Assembly: GCA_002491065.1 (NCBI GenBank)
Contig: DKVF01000082.1
Span: 18,039-33,994 of the forward strand
Direction of reading: 5' to 3'
Origin: Peptococcaceae bacterium UBA7185
GTDB lineage: Bacteria; Bacillota; Peptococcia; Peptococcales; Peptococcaceae
Length of the DNA stretch: 15,956 bases
Every line of letters begins with the position of its first letter. Position 1 is the stretch's first letter. The notes under the pieces were generated by a model that ran no database searches, was not told where the DNA came from, and saw nothing but the letters and a program-made list of their open reading frames with translations. Below are positions 14,838 to 15,956 of the stretch, piece after piece. The position numbers and the translations under genes were made by a program.

Positions 14838-15746
14838 ATGTATGAGGTATTAATTATCGGAGCGGGTCCTGCTGGTATGACTGCCGCCATTTATGCAGCC
14901 CGTGCAGGATACAAGACTGCAATCCTGGAATATGGTGTACCGGGAGGGCAGGCAGCGACTACGGATATGATTGAAAACTATCCCGGTTTTCCTGAAGGTA
15001 TTTCCGGTCCGGAATTAATGATGAAATTTTTTGAGCAGACACAAACCTTTGGCGTGGAAATGATTTATGAACAGGTATGCTCCCTGGATTTGGACGGTGA
15101 CGTCAAACGGGTTATCACTGACAAACAGACCATCGAGAGCAAAACCGTTGTCATTGCGTCCGGTGCCAAACCTCGCATGCTGGGTGTTGACAACGAACAG
15201 CGCCTGCGGGGACGGGGTGTATCCTACTGCGCTACCTGTGATGGATTTTTCTTTAAAGACCAGCCTGTTGCTGTAGTAGGCGGCGGCGATACCGCAGTAG
15301 AAGAAGCTATGTATTTGACGAAAATGTGCTCCAACGTTACCCTGATTCATCGCCGTAACGAGCTGCGCGCCAACAGATTGGCACAGAGCCGCGCATTTGC
15401 TAATGAAAAGCTGACAATCCTCTATGACACTGTTGTAGACGATATTGTAGGGGATGACAAAGTAACACAGCTGAAGCTGCGCAATAAAAAGACCGACGCC
15501 ACCAGTACATTAGATGTCAATGGCGTGTTCATTTTCGTAGGCTACTTACCTAACGGTTCCTTCCTGCCTGCAGAATTGGAAGTAAATGAACAGGGCTATA
15601 TCATAACCGATGAAGAAATGGCCACCAATATCCCTGGCGTGTTTGCCATAGGCGATGTGCGTCAGAAAAAACTGCGTCAGGTAACCACTGCTGTAGGCGA
15701 CGGCGGCGCAGTGATGCATGGCATTGAGGAATATTTCAGAAATTAA
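14838..15746 (+). CDS. trxB: Thioredoxin-disulfide reductase
   Basis: This is a 302-residue FAD enzyme that reduces thioredoxin with NADPH in the cytoplasm. GAGPAG at 8-13 is the FAD dinucleotide fold, the redox pair is Cys131 and Cys134 in YCATCDG, GGGDTA at 148-153 is the NADPH fold, and HRRNELRA at 171-178 carries the arginines that favour NADPH. The FAD-contacting AIGDVRQKKLRQ block is near the C-terminus. AAAGGAGG at 14822-14829 places the ATG at 14838. It has its own likely promoter after the M23 terminator. A 41-codon membrane peptide gene follows after 16 bases and is probably co-transcribed. No thioredoxin gene is in the window. Confidence 0.97.
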   Translation: MYEVLIIGAGPAGMTAAIYAARAGYKTAILEYGVPGGQAATTDMIENYPGFPEGISGPELMMKFFEQTQTFGVEMIYEQVCSLDLDGDVKRVITDKQTIESKTVVIASGAKPRMLGVDNEQRLRGRGVSYCATCDGFFFKDQPVAVVGGGDTAVEEAMYLTKMCSNVTLIHRRNELRANRLAQSRAFANEKLTILYDTVVDDIVGDDKVTQLKLRNKKTDATSTLDVNGVFIFVGYLPNGSFLPAELEVNEQGYIITDEEMATNIPGVFAIGDVRQKKLRQVTTAVGDGGAVMHGIEEYFRN

Positions 15747-15762
15747 TATGGGAGGCTGTCCT

Positions 15763-15888
15763 ATGTATTTCAATAAGAACAAACAGACTAAAATGCAGAA
15801 AATTTTTCTAACTGTTTTAGTAGCCTTGCTTTCCATCGGACTGCTATTGCCGTCCTTCCTATCCATCTTTTCTTATGGTATATTCTAA
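15763..15888 (+). CDS. Small single-span membrane peptide, 41 residues
   Basis: This short gene encodes 41 residues. The first 13 are polar and basic (start MYFNKNKQTKMQK), followed by one strongly hydrophobic span at about 14-36 (IFLTVLVALLSIGLLLPSF) and a short tail ending YGIF. It would sit in the membrane, probably N-in given the positive charges. GGGAGG at 15750-15755 lies seven bases before the ATG. It starts 16 bases after trxB and is followed closely by a strong terminator, so it is likely the last gene of a trxB operon. The basic-then-one-helix layout resembles small Bacillota membrane peptides such as Prli42 or DUF4044 proteins, but I cannot assign it. Confidence 0.65.
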   Translation: MYFNKNKQTKMQKIFLTVLVALLSIGLLLPSFLSIFSYGIF

Positions 15889-15904
15889 ATCCCACACACA
15901 TGAA

Positions 15905-15956
15905 GGTGCTCCTAAGCTGCGAATTTTTAGATTCGTAGCTTAGGAGCACCCTTTTT
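15905..15956 (+). terminator. Strong intrinsic terminator after trxB and the small membrane peptide
   Basis: A 20-bp stem (15905-15924 with 15931-15950, one G-T pair) encloses the loop TTTTAG and is followed by CTTTTT at the window edge. It closes the trxB transcript. The T run may continue beyond the window. Confidence 0.9.

Overview
The window looks like a chromosomal segment of a low-to-mid GC Bacillota (Firmicutes). Shine-Dalgarno sites are strong (AAAGGAGG type) and sigma-A promoters are recognisable. There is a conserved ywlC-ywlE-rpiB-ywlG-glyA gene order, a SCIFF-type radical SAM maturase typical of Clostridia, and two parS-like ParB sites (16/16 and 15/16 to the Bacillus consensus). 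I cannot fix the class from sequence alone; Clostridia or Negativicutes fits best. No phage, IS, CRISPR, tRNA or rRNA gene was seen. The parS sites suggest the origin-proximal part of the chromosome (inference).

Layout. (1) 115-2016, + strand: a patatin-like lipid hydrolase and a diacylglycerol-kinase-family lipid kinase in a tight two-gene operon, closed by an intrinsic terminator. (2) 2120-3875, - strand: a membrane-tailed XRE regulator with a dyad over its own promoter, and upstream of it an AI-2E-family permease. (3) 3876-4132: an intergenic region with a long hairpin and a parS-like site framed by TTTGCAAA repeats. (4) 4133-7059: divergent htrA (-) and a SCIFF-maturase-like radical SAM/SPASM gene (+). 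The latter has a near-consensus promoter and a structured 5' leader, but no SCIFF precursor gene beside it. (5) 7323-11271, - strand: tsaC/ywlC, ywlE (arginine-phosphatase signature), rpiB, ywlG and glyA, closed by a bidirectional terminator. (6) 11272-11584: a perfect parS site and the likely operon promoter. (7) 11585-12898, - strand: an M20-family amidohydrolase (N-carbamoyl amino acid hydrolase/allantoate amidohydrolase type). (8) 13325-15956, + strand: a membrane-anchored LysM-G5-M23 peptidoglycan endopeptidase, then trxB and a 41-codon single-span membrane peptide, ended by a 20-bp terminator hairpin.

How it fits together. Most genes are housekeeping: envelope lipid turnover, envelope quality control (HtrA), wall remodelling (M23), thiol redox (TrxB), tRNA t6A synthesis (TsaC), protein-arginine dephosphorylation (YwlE), pentose phosphate isomerisation (RpiB) and one-carbon metabolism (GlyA). 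The two signals most worth following are the structured leader in front of the orphan SCIFF-type maturase, whose hairpin loop can pair with the Shine-Dalgarno sequence, and the pair of parS sites.
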